Shown: in pieces, positions 30,996 to 43,534 of the stretch
How positions within the stretch are numbered: position 1 is the stretch's first letter
How the letters are laid out: the number at the start of each line of letters is the position of its first letter
Source of the DNA: Aspidapion aeneum
Taxonomy: Eukaryota > Arthropoda > Insecta > Coleoptera > Brentidae
Assembly: GCA_963576565.1 (NCBI GenBank)
Contig: OY755039.1
Location: 85,495,289 to 85,559,288, forward strand
Reading direction: 5' to 3'
Length of the DNA stretch: 64,000 nucleotides
The notes under the pieces: generated by a model
What the model was told of the DNA's origin: nothing
The model's database searches: none
What the model saw: only the letters and a program-made list of their open reading frames with translations
Position numbers and translations under genes: made by a program

Positions 30996-31184
30996 ATGAG
31001 TGGCTGTTCGTGCTTTGCTTGGTTTATTTTGTCAGGCAAAACTGATATTAGGTGCCAATTGAATAGTGCCTGTAGGCAAAACATTACCGAACATAATGAA
31101 AATGTGGCAAAAGACTGTTTAAAATTCTGTGGGATTTTTGATGAGTTTGAAACTGCTGCGAATCCGAGCACTTCGTGTATGTAA
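30996..31184 (+). pseudogene. Possible zf-TTF/hAT-like transposase fragment
   Basis: In the 62-residue frame, ACRQNITEHNENVAKDCLKF recalls the I-x-x-H-N-E-x-V-x-x-N-R region after the TTF-type zinc finger of insect hAT relatives. The surrounding sequence has no ends I could pair. Weak evidence. Confidence 0.25.
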
Positions 31185-31405
31185 AAGAAGGGCGAATAGA
31201 CTTTATCTACAAACAAATAAACTAAAAACTACACCAAGGAGTTGCTTGTTTGTAAAATGCTTAAATAAAATGGTTTAGGTAAGTTTTTATCTCCTTTTCT
31301 ATGAAGCAGACAATACATTAATTGTCTAAAAAGGAGAATCAGAATGTCTTCATGAAAATTTTTTTTTCTAGAAATAAAGCAATTTGATTTTCTTGGAACG
31401 AAACA

Positions 31406-31960
31406 AATCAAATCAAATCAAATTGTTTATTAATTACTGTGGCCTACAAATAATAGGATGTAACATGTCATTAGATTTTATATATACATATATACCTATA
31501 TGAATATAAGTATAGACAAATAAATACTTAAATAATAGTTGATCCTGGCAATTGCTAGGTCTGGTCAAGATAAACATTACAAAAGCTAATTAAACTAATA
31601 AAATAACTAATATAAAATAAATAAAAATACATACATACAAAAAATTACAAAGTTAAAACAAAATATCAAAATATGATAAACATGTAAATACAAACAAATC
31701 AGTAACAAACATAAATAATTTTAATTATGGTGATTTAAAAGAGATTTTATTTCATTGAGACCATAAGCTATCTCTGCACAGAATATTTTTTTAACGATTT
31801 TTTAAACCTGTTTAGTGATAATTGCTGTAAATTGATAGGGAGCAAATTATACAGAGGAATTCCAGAGTAAATCGGGCTTTTCTTAAAAAACTCATGCTTA
31901 TGTAATGGTAAACAGAATTTGTTGCCGAACCTGGTGTGGTAGGAATGAGAATAATTATTT

Positions 31961-31965
<5 letters not shown>
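31406..31965 (-). mobile_element. 3' end of a jockey/CR1-group LINE
   Basis: The ATCAAA repeat at 31406-31425 is the LINE tail on the minus strand. The minus-strand frame ending near 31770 reads FGNKFCLPLHKHEFFKKSPI and NRFKKSLKKY, the C-terminus of the family also seen at 6609-6910. It is cut off at the TA microsatellite at 31963. The matching upstream part of the same LINE type lies at 46919-47157. Confidence 0.75.

Positions 31966-32019
<54 letters not shown>
31963..32019. repeat. (TA)n microsatellite
   Basis: Continuous alternating TA between the LINE fragment and the inverted repeat starting at 32020. Confidence 0.95.
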
Positions 32020-32021
<2 letters not shown>

Positions 32022-32824
32022 ATGCACTCGGCGTTGTCACCTCGGCGTTAAGGATATGACGACCTGACCTCACCTATTTCTAGTGGTGTTAGCCCATATA
32101 TAGGTACATATATGACATGAGGGGAAGTTCCTTTACCAGAATTTCAAAAGAAGGGTAAATAATTTTTTTTCAAATATTTGATAAATGCGTGAAATACGTT
32201 CGGACCTCAGACCGATATACAACCCTTGGATATGTGCTATTTCCTGCCACCTCAGGCACTGTTGCCGGTTTTATTAAGGTGATAACGTATGGCGTAATTC
32301 TATAAGCAACAGCTTTATCTAACTAAATTTAAATATTAAATATAAGGTAACAACGTTTTACTTTTATTTAGGGACACTTTAGGAAATATTACAACTTTAA
32401 AAGGTTGCAAAAGTTTGTAAGAAAAGATTAATGGTGATAACGTACTGTCTTTATATAAAAAACCGAACATTTAAACTTTCATTATAGAAAAACTTGCTGT
32501 TATTTTTTTTTTGGAAAACACATTTTGAGGTTTTGTGACTCAGAAAAGTTGCATAGCTTGAAAGTCCTAAATACAATTTTTGTTGAAAAATGGTTTACTT
32601 ACTGTCAAAAATTCTACACATAGATCCGATAAACATTAAAAGGAAATTGTCAAAAATACACTCTATGGAATGCAAAAAAAAATAATACATTATCTTAATT
32701 TATATATTTTTGGGTTTGCAATGTTTATAACATGATTGCTATGACAGAATTTAAAAAAATATATTTATCCGTAACAATAAATGTAATAAAAAAGAAATTG
32801 TGATAATTAGTTAAGCCGTTTAAT
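32020..32824 (+). repeat. Left arm of a widely spaced inverted repeat (about 0.8 kb)
   Basis: Starts TGATGCAC beside (TA)n, then GTTGTCACCTCGGCGTTAAG and GATATGACGACCTGACCTCA, and ends TAGTTAAGCCGTTTA. The whole length matches the reverse complement of 46028-46850 with many substitutions. It could be one terminal repeat of a very large element or one of two separate copies. Confidence 0.75.
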
Positions 32825-34910
32825 CATAGTTCCTATCAGCCTTCTAAAGCTCAGCTCTCTAGTGTTCCTCGAAATAGACAATGCTAATTTTACATAACTT
32901 TACATTTATAGGGGAGGAAAGTAATTTAAAATTTTGGTGTTTTTAAATTTTTTACTATACTTAGTTTTATCATCGTTCCTATCAGTTTTCCAAAGCTCAG
33001 CTCTCTAGCGTTTCTGGAAGAGGAGAATGTTACTTTTACATAACTTTGCATTTAAAGGGGAGGTAAGTTAATTATAATTTGGGGTTTTTTAATTCTATTT
33101 TATAGTTTTATCATAGTTCCAATCGGCCTTCCAAAGCTCAGCTCTCTAGCGTATCTGGAAGTGGGCAATGTTACTTTTACATAATTTTACATTTATAGGG
33201 TAGGGAAGTAAATTAAAATTTTGGGGTTTTTAAGTTTTTTCCTATAGTTTTGTCATATTTCCTATCAGTCTGCCATAGCTCAGCTCTCTAGCGCCTCTAG
33301 ATATGGGCAGTGTTACTATTACATAACTTTACATGTATGGGGGAGAGGAGTGAATTAGAATTTTCGAGTTTTTTGATTTTTTCCAATGGTTTAGTTACAA
33401 TTTCTATTAGTATGCCAAATTTCAGGTTTGTAGCGTGTCTGGAAGTACAGTAGAATTTTGATGATCTATACATGAGTGAGTGAGTGAGTGGCAATTTCGA
33501 AGTTTTTTGAAATTTCGTAACTACTTTACTATTTTATGGAATTCCATGAATTTTGTAGAGATTGTTAACTCTATAAAGATCTACAACTGTGTGCAAAGTT
33601 TGAGTTTCGTAGCTCATTCCGAATTAGAGTTTTAGATAGGTCAAATATGGGCTTAAATGTTTCAAGAAAAGATCGTACAGCCATTTTCGCGCGAACTTGG
33701 CGGGGCACTACTGTGCCCCCAGATAATAGTTCCTATCAGCCATCCAAAGCTCAACTCTCTAGCGTTTCTGAAAATGGGCAATGTTACTTTTACATAACTT
33801 TTCATTTATAGGGGGGGGGGAGTAATTAAAACCTTGTGGTTTTTTAATTTTTTTCCATCAGTCGTTTAAAGCTCAGCTCTCTAGCGTTTCCGTAAGTGGA
33901 GATTGTTACTTTTACATAACTTTACATTTATAGGGCAAAGAAGTTAATTAAAATTTGGGGTTTTTAATTTTCTTTTATAGTTTTATCATAGTTCCTATCG
34001 GCCTTCCAAAGCTCAGCTCTCTACCGTTTCTGGAAGTGGGCAATGTTACTTTTAAATAACTTTACATTTATAGGGGAGGGTAGCAAATTAAAAGTTTGGG
34101 GTTTTTAATTTTTTTCCCATGGTTTCATCATAGGTCCTTTCAGCCTTACAAAGTTCAGCTCCCTAGCGTTTCTGGAAGTGTGCAATGTAAATTAAAATTT
34201 TGGTGTTTTTAAATTTTTTCCTATAGTTTTATTATGGTGCCTTTTAGTCTTAAAACGCTCAGCTCTCTGGCGTTTCTGAAAGTTGGATAGTATAGGTAAG
34301 GGAAGTAAATTAGATTTTTGGGGTGTTTTAATTTTTTTCTATAGTTTTATCATAGTTACAATCGGCCTTCTAAAGCTCAGCTCTGTAGCGTTTCTGGAAG
34401 TGGGCAGTGTTAATTTTACATAACTTTACATTTATAGGGGAGGGAAGTAAATTATAATTTTGTTGTTAAAATTTTTTTTAAAATAGTTTTATCATAGTTA
34501 GTATCAGACGGCCCAGCTCAGCTCTCTAGCATTTCTTTCACATAATTTACATGTTTTAGGGGAGGGGAGTAAATTAGAATTCTGGGCTTTGTTCATAATT
34601 TCTATCAGTCTGCCAAATTTCAGCTTTGTAGCATGTCTGGAAGTACAGTAGAATTTTGATGATTTATACATCAGTGAGCAAGTGAGTAGCAATTTCGACG
34701 TTTTTTAAAATTTCGTAACTACTTTACTACTTTATGGAATTCCATGAAACTTGGTTGTTAACTCTATGAAGATCTACGACTGTGCAAAGTTTGAGATTCG
34801 TAGCTCATTCCGAAGTAGAGTTTAGATAGGTCAAATATCGGCTGAAACGTTTCAAGAAAAGATGGTACGCGCGAACTTGGCGAGGCACTGCCGTGCCCTC
34901 AGATATAAAA
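32825..34910. repeat. Tandem repeat cluster (about 145-150 bp unit) with a distinct end module
   Basis: Units carry CATAGTTCCTATCAGCCTTC, then CAAAGCTCAGCTCTCTAGCG, then TTTACATAACTTTACATTTA and AGGGGAGGGAAGTAAATTA. Two blocks (32825-33430 and 33720-34640) each end with a different module of about 270 bp (TGAGTGAGTGAGTG, GCAATTTCGA, GTTTCAAGAAAAGAT, CGCGCGAACTTGGCG) at 33435-33720 and 34620-34905. The same layout recurs at 39265-40265. Open frames here repeat the same peptide and are not genes. Confidence 0.75.
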
Positions 34911-35188
34911 TAAAAATCAAAAATATCAAAAACTTAAGAAAAATACGATTTTAATGTTATATATCAAAAACTAAGTAATAAAATAAATTTAGTTTGGCAG
35001 TTGAATTTCTAATATAGTATTAAAAACCGGCTTTGATATTTGAAAACGTCTCGAAAATCAAGCTCAGTCCACTTGCCTTTATCTATCTCTGCTAGAAATA
35101 CCTAAAATCCCAAAAAAACATCGAAATTGGCCCAACCTGTACAAGTCATGTTTAAATTTGTCACATTATTGGAGTAAAGCAAGGCAAA

Positions 35189-35302
35189 AAGCGCGAATTT
35201 GAGGAGGGTAACGGGGTAATTCCCCCCTCTAAAAAAATAAATGCACAAATATTTTTTCCGTCGACCATTACCCCCCCTAAATTTAGGTCAAAATTCGCGC
35301 TT
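35189..35302. mobile_element. MITE, CAAGCGC family, copy 2
   Basis: Ends AAGCGCGAATTTGAG and CAAAATTCGCGCTT; internal TAACGGGGTAATTCCCCCCT. Flanks GCAAGGCA and GCCAGGCA match at seven of eight. Shorter than copy 1. Confidence 0.65.
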
Positions 35303-35422
35303 GCCAGGCAGTAATAGTACCAAGCAATATTTTGACAATTTTACATTAAACGATTACAGCTGATCGACGACTTACTTTTAAATTCAACTTTGGTATGTCA
35401 AGTTTGTAGTACCTATCTACTC

Positions 35423-35619
35423 CAGTGGCGCACCCAGGAATAGTTCTTGGGGGGGGGGGGTTCGGTTCGGTTCGGTTCGGTTCGGCCCGAAGCCTCATGA
35501 TGGCGAATTTTATACTCTTTAATCTTTTTATTCAGAAAATATGTGGAAAATCTCTAAAAAAATCTTAGGCATGGGGGGGCCCGGCCCCCGAGACCCTCCC
35601 CCCTCTGGGTATGCCCATT
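35423..35619. mobile_element. MITE-like element with G- and C-run interior
   Basis: Left CAGTGGCGCACCCAGG and right CTGGGTATGCCCATTC are imperfect inverted repeats of a type common in insect genomes, followed inwards by long G-runs and C-runs. Five tandem TTCGG units lie at about 35461-35485. Confidence 0.55.
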
Positions 35620-35796
35620 CATAATTCTAAGTAAAACGGTAAAACCGGATTCATTTCTTTGAAATATTCAATTTCTTTTTAAATGGGTGCTATTATGTTG
35701 TAAAGCAAAACATACGTAATTTGACACATGAAAATCATTTTTATCCATATTTAAGTATTTTTACCTTCCTAGCCCGCAAAGCAATGGCTAGAGAAG

Positions 35797-35948
35797 GTAT
35801 TATTTTCGACGAAAAAAAAAATTTGAGATAACGCCGAAAATATATTTGGGTGTATTTTGACCTATCTTAGCAATATCGTCGTGATGTCTGTCTGTATGTG
35901 TGTGTGTGTGTGTGTGGTGTGTGTGTGTGTGTGTGTGTATGTGTGTGT

Positions 35949-35998
<50 letters not shown>

Positions 35999-36292
35999 AT
36001 TATTTCTGTCCGTAATGCGATAGCTCCCAATAATGATAGTTTATTGACAATTAAAAAATTTAAAAAATTCTAACTTTCTAATGAAGCGTCGTATCAATAT
36101 GCGGTTTATAGTAGGCTACATTTACTTTAATAATTTATGTAATAACCAAAAACTTCATAGGAGCTTTAGTTTCTGAGTTATTTACAAAAACTGTTTTCAG
36201 GGCTGATATATCATGGCTTCACTTAAAGTGTGCTAATAGGCTAGCTAGGAAGGTATCAGATCCGTCATGGATCCATTTATTTTACTTGCATA
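35797..36292 (+). repeat. Dispersed repeat copy A with a (GT)n microsatellite
   Basis: Shares with 44930-45382 the stretches GATAACGCCGAAA, TTGGGTGT.TTT, GCAATATC.T.GTGA, TCTGTCCGTAA..CGATAGC and TAATAGGCTAGCTAG. Copy A has gained a GT-rich microsatellite at 35896-35998, which produces a histidine/threonine frame on the minus strand that is not a gene. Confidence 0.65.
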
Positions 36293-36299
36293 CACTGAA

Positions 36300-38040
36300 A
36301 TGTAAAAGACTCCTTCGATCAATATTTAAAATGTGCTTTTTCTTGTAAATTTTTTTGAATAAGTTGTTTTTTCAATTTTAGCGCTTTTGTACTTCATGCA
36401 AGAAATTGGTTGCAAATATGCAGAATTATTGTTAAAAGATCCTTCTGGTTTTTAAAAATTTTCTAGGACGTTATATTAAACATTCATATCAAAATGTGTG
36501 TTCTGGACCAAAAAAGAGATACAAAAAGTAAAATATTCCCCTGCTATCTCATATTTTCAACATACCTTTTTTTAAATGATCGGCTTGCCCAACCTGACCT
36601 AAACCTTTTTCGGTCGCATGCTCGCGGCTAAATTTTTACTAGGAAATAATGTAAAATCGAGCCAAGTCATGTTAGGTTAGATTGGTTTGGGTTGGATTAC
36701 GCTGGGTTAGGTTATGTTTGCCTAACTTACGTCTTAGCGCACTACATCCGGATAATTTTACGGAAGCGTACTGTTTGAAGTAAATTTTCCTAGTTTTCTT
36801 AAAACAGCGAGTTTTTTGCAAAAAAACTTATTTATAATTTTAGAATTAGGTGGATTAAGATCAGTCTCGGCTAATTTTTTGGCCAGAACCACTTTTCGAT
36901 TTTTATTAATTTTAGCATTTAGCATCTTGTTTTTTACAAACTTTGGCTTATAACTTTCGCCAAATTAGTTTTACAGAAAAACTATTAGTTGTTTGTTTGT
37001 AAGAAAACTTACTAGCTTATATCTTAAAAATGCTCTTAATGCCGCTAGTTTGGATTTATGTCGTCATATAGATCCTCGTACTCAAATTTGACGCAAACAC
37101 CTGGTGACTTAAAATCGAGTGATATATCACCGATCGACCGAGGGTAGTAGTCATAAACTTTCTTGATTAATCTCGAATTTTTATAATTTTTTTAATATTT
37201 AAAAAAATACTTTTTAATGTAACTAACTACTTTTTAACTTCATGAATACAAAGCTCACTAAAACGACAACTAACTTGCTGTTCTGTTACAAGCACATCAT
37301 AACCTATATAATATTTTTGCAAAGTCGATGTGGCAAAAGTTACAAGCCAAAGTTTTTGAAATAACATGGAAAAACCTGCCATCTTGGATTTTTAACGTCA
37401 CACCGGCCCTCCTACTCAAGGAGGCAAACACCCGATGAATAAAAATAATTCCACGAGATAACATAATAGGCCTATCAACTACAACTTAAGTTTTTTCAGT
37501 GGAAGTAGTTATTTTATTTAAATTTATTTAGATTAAGGTGATATGTACATTGTTCGATATCGATAACAACAAAAAGCATTTCACACAGTGATGGATCAAA
37601 ACGCATTAAGTTTACAAATTTTTATATTTTTATAATTTAATGGTTTCAATTTAAACAAAAATTATTATTACAAGGATTGACCAATATGTATAGATCCACC
37701 ATATTGATTTTTTAAGTTAAAAAATTATAGTCAGCGCCTGAAGCCACCTCAAAGTTAAAAATTTAAGATAAATCGGTTTATAATTAATATAAAAGTCCGC
37801 CATTATAGATATTTTGTGATTAACAAAAACGTTAAAATGTATTGTCACGAGGACCCTATGTATATATGAGAGTGCTTAAAGTTTCCAAAATTTTGAAACT
37901 TGGCACGAGTATAGGTTTGATGATTCCTAATATTGTTGGGGTGATTTTATCGCGAAAAAAAGTACGTGTTTTTATAAGTTTTCTTAAGTTTGATGAAAAA
38001 GATAGCAATTTAGACAAAAATGTTGAGAATACTTTTTGGT
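36300..38040. other. Non-coding DNA
   Basis: No gene or element end is supported. TTAGGTTAG-like words at 36570-36720 are scattered, not an array. The frame 37842-38042 is part of diverged repeat sequence. Confidence 0.4.
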
Positions 38041-38730
38041 AGGAAATACAGCTTTTCTTTTAAACGATGTTATACAAAGTGATGTCATAGCTAAGGTTAA
38101 CAGTCCAGGAGCGCCTGCAATGCACAAAAAGATCATTTTTTTTAATGAAATAAAATATATTCGTTTTATTAATTTAAAAAAAACTAGGCTTTAATAAGAA
38201 ATAAGAGATAATAATTTTGCGCGGCATACTATATAATAAGCAGTAAAATATTCTTTTAAAAAATTTACCATTTGTTAAGGGTAGGGTAATATATAAAATT
38301 TTAGTGGCGTCCCAAAGTCGGAGGTCTTTATGAAAGCAACAAATTTTTTCACTGTATTTTTTTAAAATAATCTTTTAGGGAAATATGTTATGCCCTATGT
38401 TATAAGATCATATATATTTTTCACTAATGTTTAAATTTTCAGTTACACACCAGAGGCGTCCGAAAAAGGCGACAATTTTTTAGGATTACAAATATTCCCA
38501 ATGTAAGGACGCCGGTGGAGAGTAACTGTCAATTAAAGCCGTTTTAGTTATAGATTTTTAAAATTATACTTTAAATTCCTACAATAAAGTTTTGAACACA
38601 TTTGATGTAGAAAGCTTATTTTTTGAGAAAATCATATGAAACCTAATAATTTCGGTTTATTATAAAAATATCCTTAATTTTCGTACGACCCAGGAGTATC
38701 AACTTTAGCTTTCACACTACTATATATAAT
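38040..38730. repeat. Diverged relatives of the 180-bp repeat
   Basis: GGCGTCC, GCGCCTGC and AGGCGTCCG-like phrases and TAAAATATTCTTTTAAA recur at roughly 180-210 bp spacing, resembling 26230-27090. Low similarity; association by eye. Confidence 0.35.
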
Positions 38731-38814
38731 ATACCGATTACAATAAAAAAATATTTTCTAAAAAAAATGTTTTCAATATTGTCCTCTTAAATGATTTTTT
38801 AGAAAACTGAATTT

Positions 38815-39175
38815 TAACAAAAACATTTCATGTAAAAAAAGCCAAGTACACGAAACTGGTATTCCGCAAAAGAATTGAGATAAAAGTAAAGCCAAGTTCT
38901 CCAATACAAATTTCGAAATGAATGGTTCTTACTAGTTTAGAAATATTTTTTTAAACTTTGCTATTCCAGCCAAACTTCTTTACATTCAATTTAGCACTGT
39001 GCCTAAGAGTCATTTGCAGCCGTAATAGCCAAGTTTAGAAAAATATTTCGAAACTAGTAAGAACCATTCAGTTTAAAATATGTTTTGGAGAACTTGGCTT
39101 TACATTTATCTCAATTCTTTTTAGGAAATACCTCTTTCGCGTACTTGGCTTTTTTTACATGAAATGTTTTTGTTA
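38815..39175. mobile_element. 361-bp foldback MITE
   Basis: The left arm TAACAAAAACATTTCATGTA, continuing AAAAAAAGCCAAGTAC, mirrors the right arm ending TTTTTACATGAAATGTTTTTG/TTA. A second inner pair is GAATGGTTCTTACTAGTTT/AAACTAGTAAGAACCATTC. The arms are about 150 bp with a short spacer. No target duplication is obvious. Confidence 0.75.
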
Positions 39176-39264
39176 TGATCTCACTGCTTGTTTAAAGGAT
39201 TTGGATAATATTTAAGTTTTAAAGTAGTAAAATATGGAAATTGTTCAAAACTTTTGAAATGCAT

Positions 39265-40265
39265 ATTAAAAATGTTCAGGTTTTTTATATTTTCCTATGG
39301 TTTTATCATAGTTCCTATCAGCCTTTTAAAGCTCAGCTCTCTAGTGTCCCTGGAAGTAGGCAAAGTTAATTTTACATAACTTTACATTTATAGGGGAGAA
39401 AAGTAAATTAAAATTTTGGTGTTTTTAAATTTTTTCCTATAGTCTTCCAAAGCTCAGCTCTCTAGCGTTTCTAGAAGTGGACAATGCTAATTTACATAAC
39501 TTTACATTTATAGGGGAGGGAGGTTAATTAAACTTTGGGGTTTTTTAATTTTATTTTATAGTTTTTTCATAGTTCCTATCAGCCTTCCAAAGCTCAGCTC
39601 TCGAGCGTTTCTGGAAGTGGGCAATGTTACTTTTACACACTTTTACATTTATAGGGGAGGGAAGTAAATTAGAATTTTGGGGTGTTTTAATTTTTTTCTC
39701 TAGTCTTATCATAGTTACTATCGGCCTTCCAAAACTCAGCTCTCTAGCGTATCCGGAAGTGGGCAATGTTACTTTTACATTACTTTACATTTATAGCGGA
39801 GGAAAGTAAATTATAATTTTGAGGTTTTTATTTTTTTTCTATAGTTTTATCATAGTTCCTATCAGTCTGTCATTTCTGGAAGTGGGCAATGTTACTTTTA
39901 CATAACTTTACATGTGTGCGGGAGGGGAGTAAATTATAATTTTGGGGTTTTTTGATTTTTTCCAGGGGTTTGGTCATAATTTCTATAAGTCTGCCAAATT
40001 TCAGCTTTGTAGCTTGTCTAGAAGTACAGTAGAATATTGATGATCTATACATGAGTGAGTGAGTGGCAATTTCGACGTTTTTTGAAATTTCGTAACTACT
40101 TTACTACTTTATGGAATTCCATGAAACTTGGAGGGGTTGTTAACTCCATGAAGATCTACGACTGTGCAAAGTTTGAAATTCCTCCTTACTCATTCCGAAG
40201 TAGAGTTTTAGATAGGTCAAATATCGGCTGAAATGTTTCAAGAAAAGATGGTATACGGCGCGCGA
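39265..40265. repeat. Second cluster of the 145-150 bp repeat plus end module
   Basis: About five units with CCAAAGCTCAGCTCTCTAGC and ACATTTATAGGGGAGGGA, followed at 40020-40260 by the same end module as at 33435 and 34620. Same orientation as the first cluster. Confidence 0.75.
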
Positions 40266-40344
40266 ACCTAATAAACGAAACCTATAAAAATAATACAGGT
40301 TTTTTTTCTGATTTTTAAAAATAGCCCATGAAGTCTTAGGTACT

Positions 40345-41480
40345 TAGTTTTTAGAAAATTAGATAAAACCTAATTATTTCAGTTTATTTTGCATATAACA
40401 TAGAAATACATATATGTGGGTAGACCTAAAACTTTATGGTTTGTATCTTACCAAGAATATTACCCATGCAACTGATTAATAATTTTTGTAGAATATTTAT
40501 CTATCTTTATTTCATGTCATTTTAATCATTCTCAAAAATGAGTAACTTTTAATTTAAAGGCCACCAAAAAAACAAATTGGACAAATTCCAAAATGAAAAA
40601 ATGGTTAGTATCATACCTCGAACCTTGTTTTTAGTCTAACAAAAAACACAGTTTAGCATTTTCGTATAAAATTTTGTTGGCTATAATTTTTGTTTCAAAC
40701 TTTGTACAAAAACCAAGTTATTTTAAAACAAGAGAATTCGTGCGCCATTTTTTTAAAAAAGCGGCGAGAGCAGGCATCGGTCTATAATTGTGCCAAGCTT
40801 CCGACCTTTTGCACCAAAACATCATATTATATGGTTAAACTACTTAACTAATTTCAAGTCTTGTCCATAGGAAAGTGTCTGAATAGCTGTCGCAAAAATG
40901 TAGTATATTACCAAATCAATCAAGTCAAGTTAAATAAAACCGTTAAAAACTAATAGCCAGAATACGCAAAAAAATGTAAGAAGACTAGCAAAATTAGTCA
41001 AATTATTTCAATAAGAAAAAAATACAATAATAATCCTTTACAAAGCCCCTCTTAAAATATCAGACCCAGGCACTCGGGCACCAAGGGTAAAAAAGCAGGT
41101 ACAAATTACATATAACAAAGAAACCCCCTACAATCTAATCTGCAATGTTGCCAAATTTCTGAGGCCGCTGCGACGCGGTTTTAATACGCAGAATACGATT
41201 TATACCACCGAGGTGACTCAGTGGACCGTTTAGTTACAGTAAAAGCGACGCTAGCGCCACCGGTAGATACGTGAACTACACGGCCAAAAAGTAGCTATAT
41301 ATACCATTTTGTGACCTCAGAACAAAATTTTGCACACAGCTTGCTGAGTGTGTTAGGATCGTCCCTGAAATTTTTATTGAAAAACGTTGTCACCTCAAAA
41401 AAGTGAGGTACTAAAGTTATATATGAGGTGACACCGTAGTTTATATACTTTGTTTTGAGGTGGGTAAGTATCCTTTATCA

Positions 41481-41530
<50 letters not shown>

Positions 41531-42668
41531 ATAAAGGGTACGTATCCACCTCAAAATAAAGTATATAAACTACGCTGTCACCTCATATATAACGTTGTCA
41601 CCTCACTTCTTTGAGGTGTCAACGTTTTTCAATAAAAATTTCAGGGATGACTCCTGACACACTCAGCAAGCTGTGTGCAAAATTTTGTTCTGAGGTCACA
41701 AAATGGTATATATAGCTACTTTTTGGCCGTGTAGTTCACGTATCTACCGGTGGCGCTAGCGGCGCTTTTACTGAAACTAAACGGTCTACTAAGTCACCTC
41801 GGTGGTATAAAAGATATTTTGCGTGTTAAGACCGCGTCGCAGCGACCTCAGAAAAATGGCAACCTTGTGGTTTAGATTTTCTTTGTTGTATGTAATTTCA
41901 GATATTACCTGCTTTTTACCCTTGCAATGTTTAATCGAATTCTCGGAAACGTCTCGGGTCTGATATTTTAGAAGGGGCTTTGTAGACGATTATTATTGTA
42001 TTTTTTATCTTATTGAAATAATTGAACTAATTTTGTTAGTCTTCTTACATTTCTTTGATTATTCTGGTAGTTTTGCTTTTGTAATACATTAAATATTTGC
42101 GACAGCTATTCAACCCCGTGCTATGGGCTTTAGACTTAAAATTAGTTAAGTAGTTTAATCATTAAAGACATAAAATGCGGTTTTGGTGCAAAAGGTCCGA
42201 AACTTGGCACAATTATAGGGTTGACTGTCCATAATATTCAAGGAAGTTTTTTTTAAAAAATGGCGCACAAATTCTTTTTTTCTAAAATCCCTTGGTGTTT
42301 GTAAAAGAGTTTGAAACTAAATTTTATACGAAAATGCTAAAAAGTGTTTTTGTTAGAGTAATAGTTTTCAAGGTATGATATCAACCATTTTGTCGTCATT
42401 TTTGAATTTGCACAATTTCCTTTTTTTGGTGGCCTTTAACTTAAAAACGACTCATTTTTGAGAATGATTGTAATGACATTAAACAAAGATTGATAGATAT
42501 TCTACAAAAAGTATCAATTAGTTGCATGTGTAATATTTTTGCTAGGATACAAACCACAAAGTGTTAAAGATATCCCCTCCATATATTTCTTTCTATATTA
42601 TACGCAAAATAAACTGAAATAATTAGGTTTTATCCAATTTTCTAAATACTAAGTACTTTAGAGAAAAA
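40345..42668. repeat. 2.3-kb imperfect palindrome around an AT core
   Basis: The arms 40345-41485 and 41531-42668 are inverted copies centred at about 41507, on an (AT)n core. Matching landmarks: TTGATAAAGG beside the core, GAGGTGACA/TGTCACCTC, ACACAGCTTGCTGAGTGTGT/its complement, CTACCGGTGGCGCTAGC, TTTGAGAATGA, and TAATTATTTCAGTTTATTTTG at the outer end. Arms have diverged by substitutions and small indels. No coding region seen. Confidence 0.85.
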
Positions 42669-42712
42669 GCATAATAAAGTTTATTGTAGAAAACTCAATT
42701 GACGTCCCAATT

Positions 42713-42942
42713 ATGTGGCTATTTTTAAAGATCACAAAAAAAAATCCGTATTATTTTATGTTTTATTCAAACCTATCCCATACACAAAGGATGTTTATTT
42801 TGCTTGTGGCAAAGATTTATAATGAATTTCCTAAAGCAATAAAGATGCTATGTTTTAAATCATTTGTCAAAAAATCAAAAGAGTTTGTATTTTCCGATTT
42901 TAATCTTTCTATTTTTTCAAAACCCTTTATTATGCCTACTTA
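42713..42942 (+). pseudogene. Possible C-terminal LINE fragment
   Basis: VAKIYNEFPKAIK, then FKSFVKKSKEFVF, has the shape of the last part of LINE ORF2 proteins (a Y/F-N-x-L/F-P block, then L/F-K-x-F-K-K-x-L-K). It is followed, after an inserted MITE, by 43373-43530 with AATAAA-containing AT-rich sequence that could be the 3' untranslated region. No catalytic motif remains. Confidence 0.4.
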
Positions 42943-42944
42943 TA

Positions 42945-43369
42945 CAGTGTGTCCGTAAAGTGTAGAATCACGAATTTTTAAAAAAAGTTGCAAGCTTTTT
43001 AAAAAAAAGCTTGGATATCAAATAAAGATTTAAAATACGAGTTAGAAAAGGCTATGGTTAATACAGGATGTTCCAGAAAAAGCTATGACATAAACTTATG
43101 TTTCTTTAAATAGGACACCCGGTATATTTTTTCACATTTGGCTTTGATAGGTCATTACAAATGTGGTACATTTTTGTTAAGGTATCTTCATACCTAAACA
43201 CTTAATAAAAGACATTTGTATGAAATAAGTTTTTTTTAGCACCCTGATTGGTCAAATAGAGTTAAAAGTAATCATGAAGTACGTCATTTATTTAATAACA
43301 AACATGTCATCAAATCAACGGTCTCTAAATCAGCAATAATGGGTGGTTCCAGACTTTACGGACCTACTG
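42945..43369. mobile_element. TA-flanked MITE with CAGTRKGTCCGTAAAGT ends
   Basis: The left end CAGTGTGTCCGTAAAGTGTA and right end ACTTTACGGACCTACTG pair over about 25 bp with few mismatches. TA flanks at 42943-42944 and 43370-43371. 425 bp, no coding capacity. Confidence 0.7.
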
Positions 43370-43534
43370 TACATAAGAGTCTATTATATAATTAAACCAC
43401 TGTCCACTAGTTATCAAAGTAATTTGATCTGTACCTATACCTATAGCATATGGGTTTATGTGAATGCATGTGTGTCTGTGTGTATGTGTTTGTAAAAAAT
43501 AATAAAGATTTATTTCTTTATTTATATTATATGT

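Noticed and set aside
35800..36030. Histidine/threonine-rich protein on the minus strand
   Set aside because: It is the (GT)n tract inside a dispersed repeat.
36570..36730. Telomere-like TTAGG repeats
   Set aside because: Only scattered TTAGGTTAG words, common in insect DNA, with no array.
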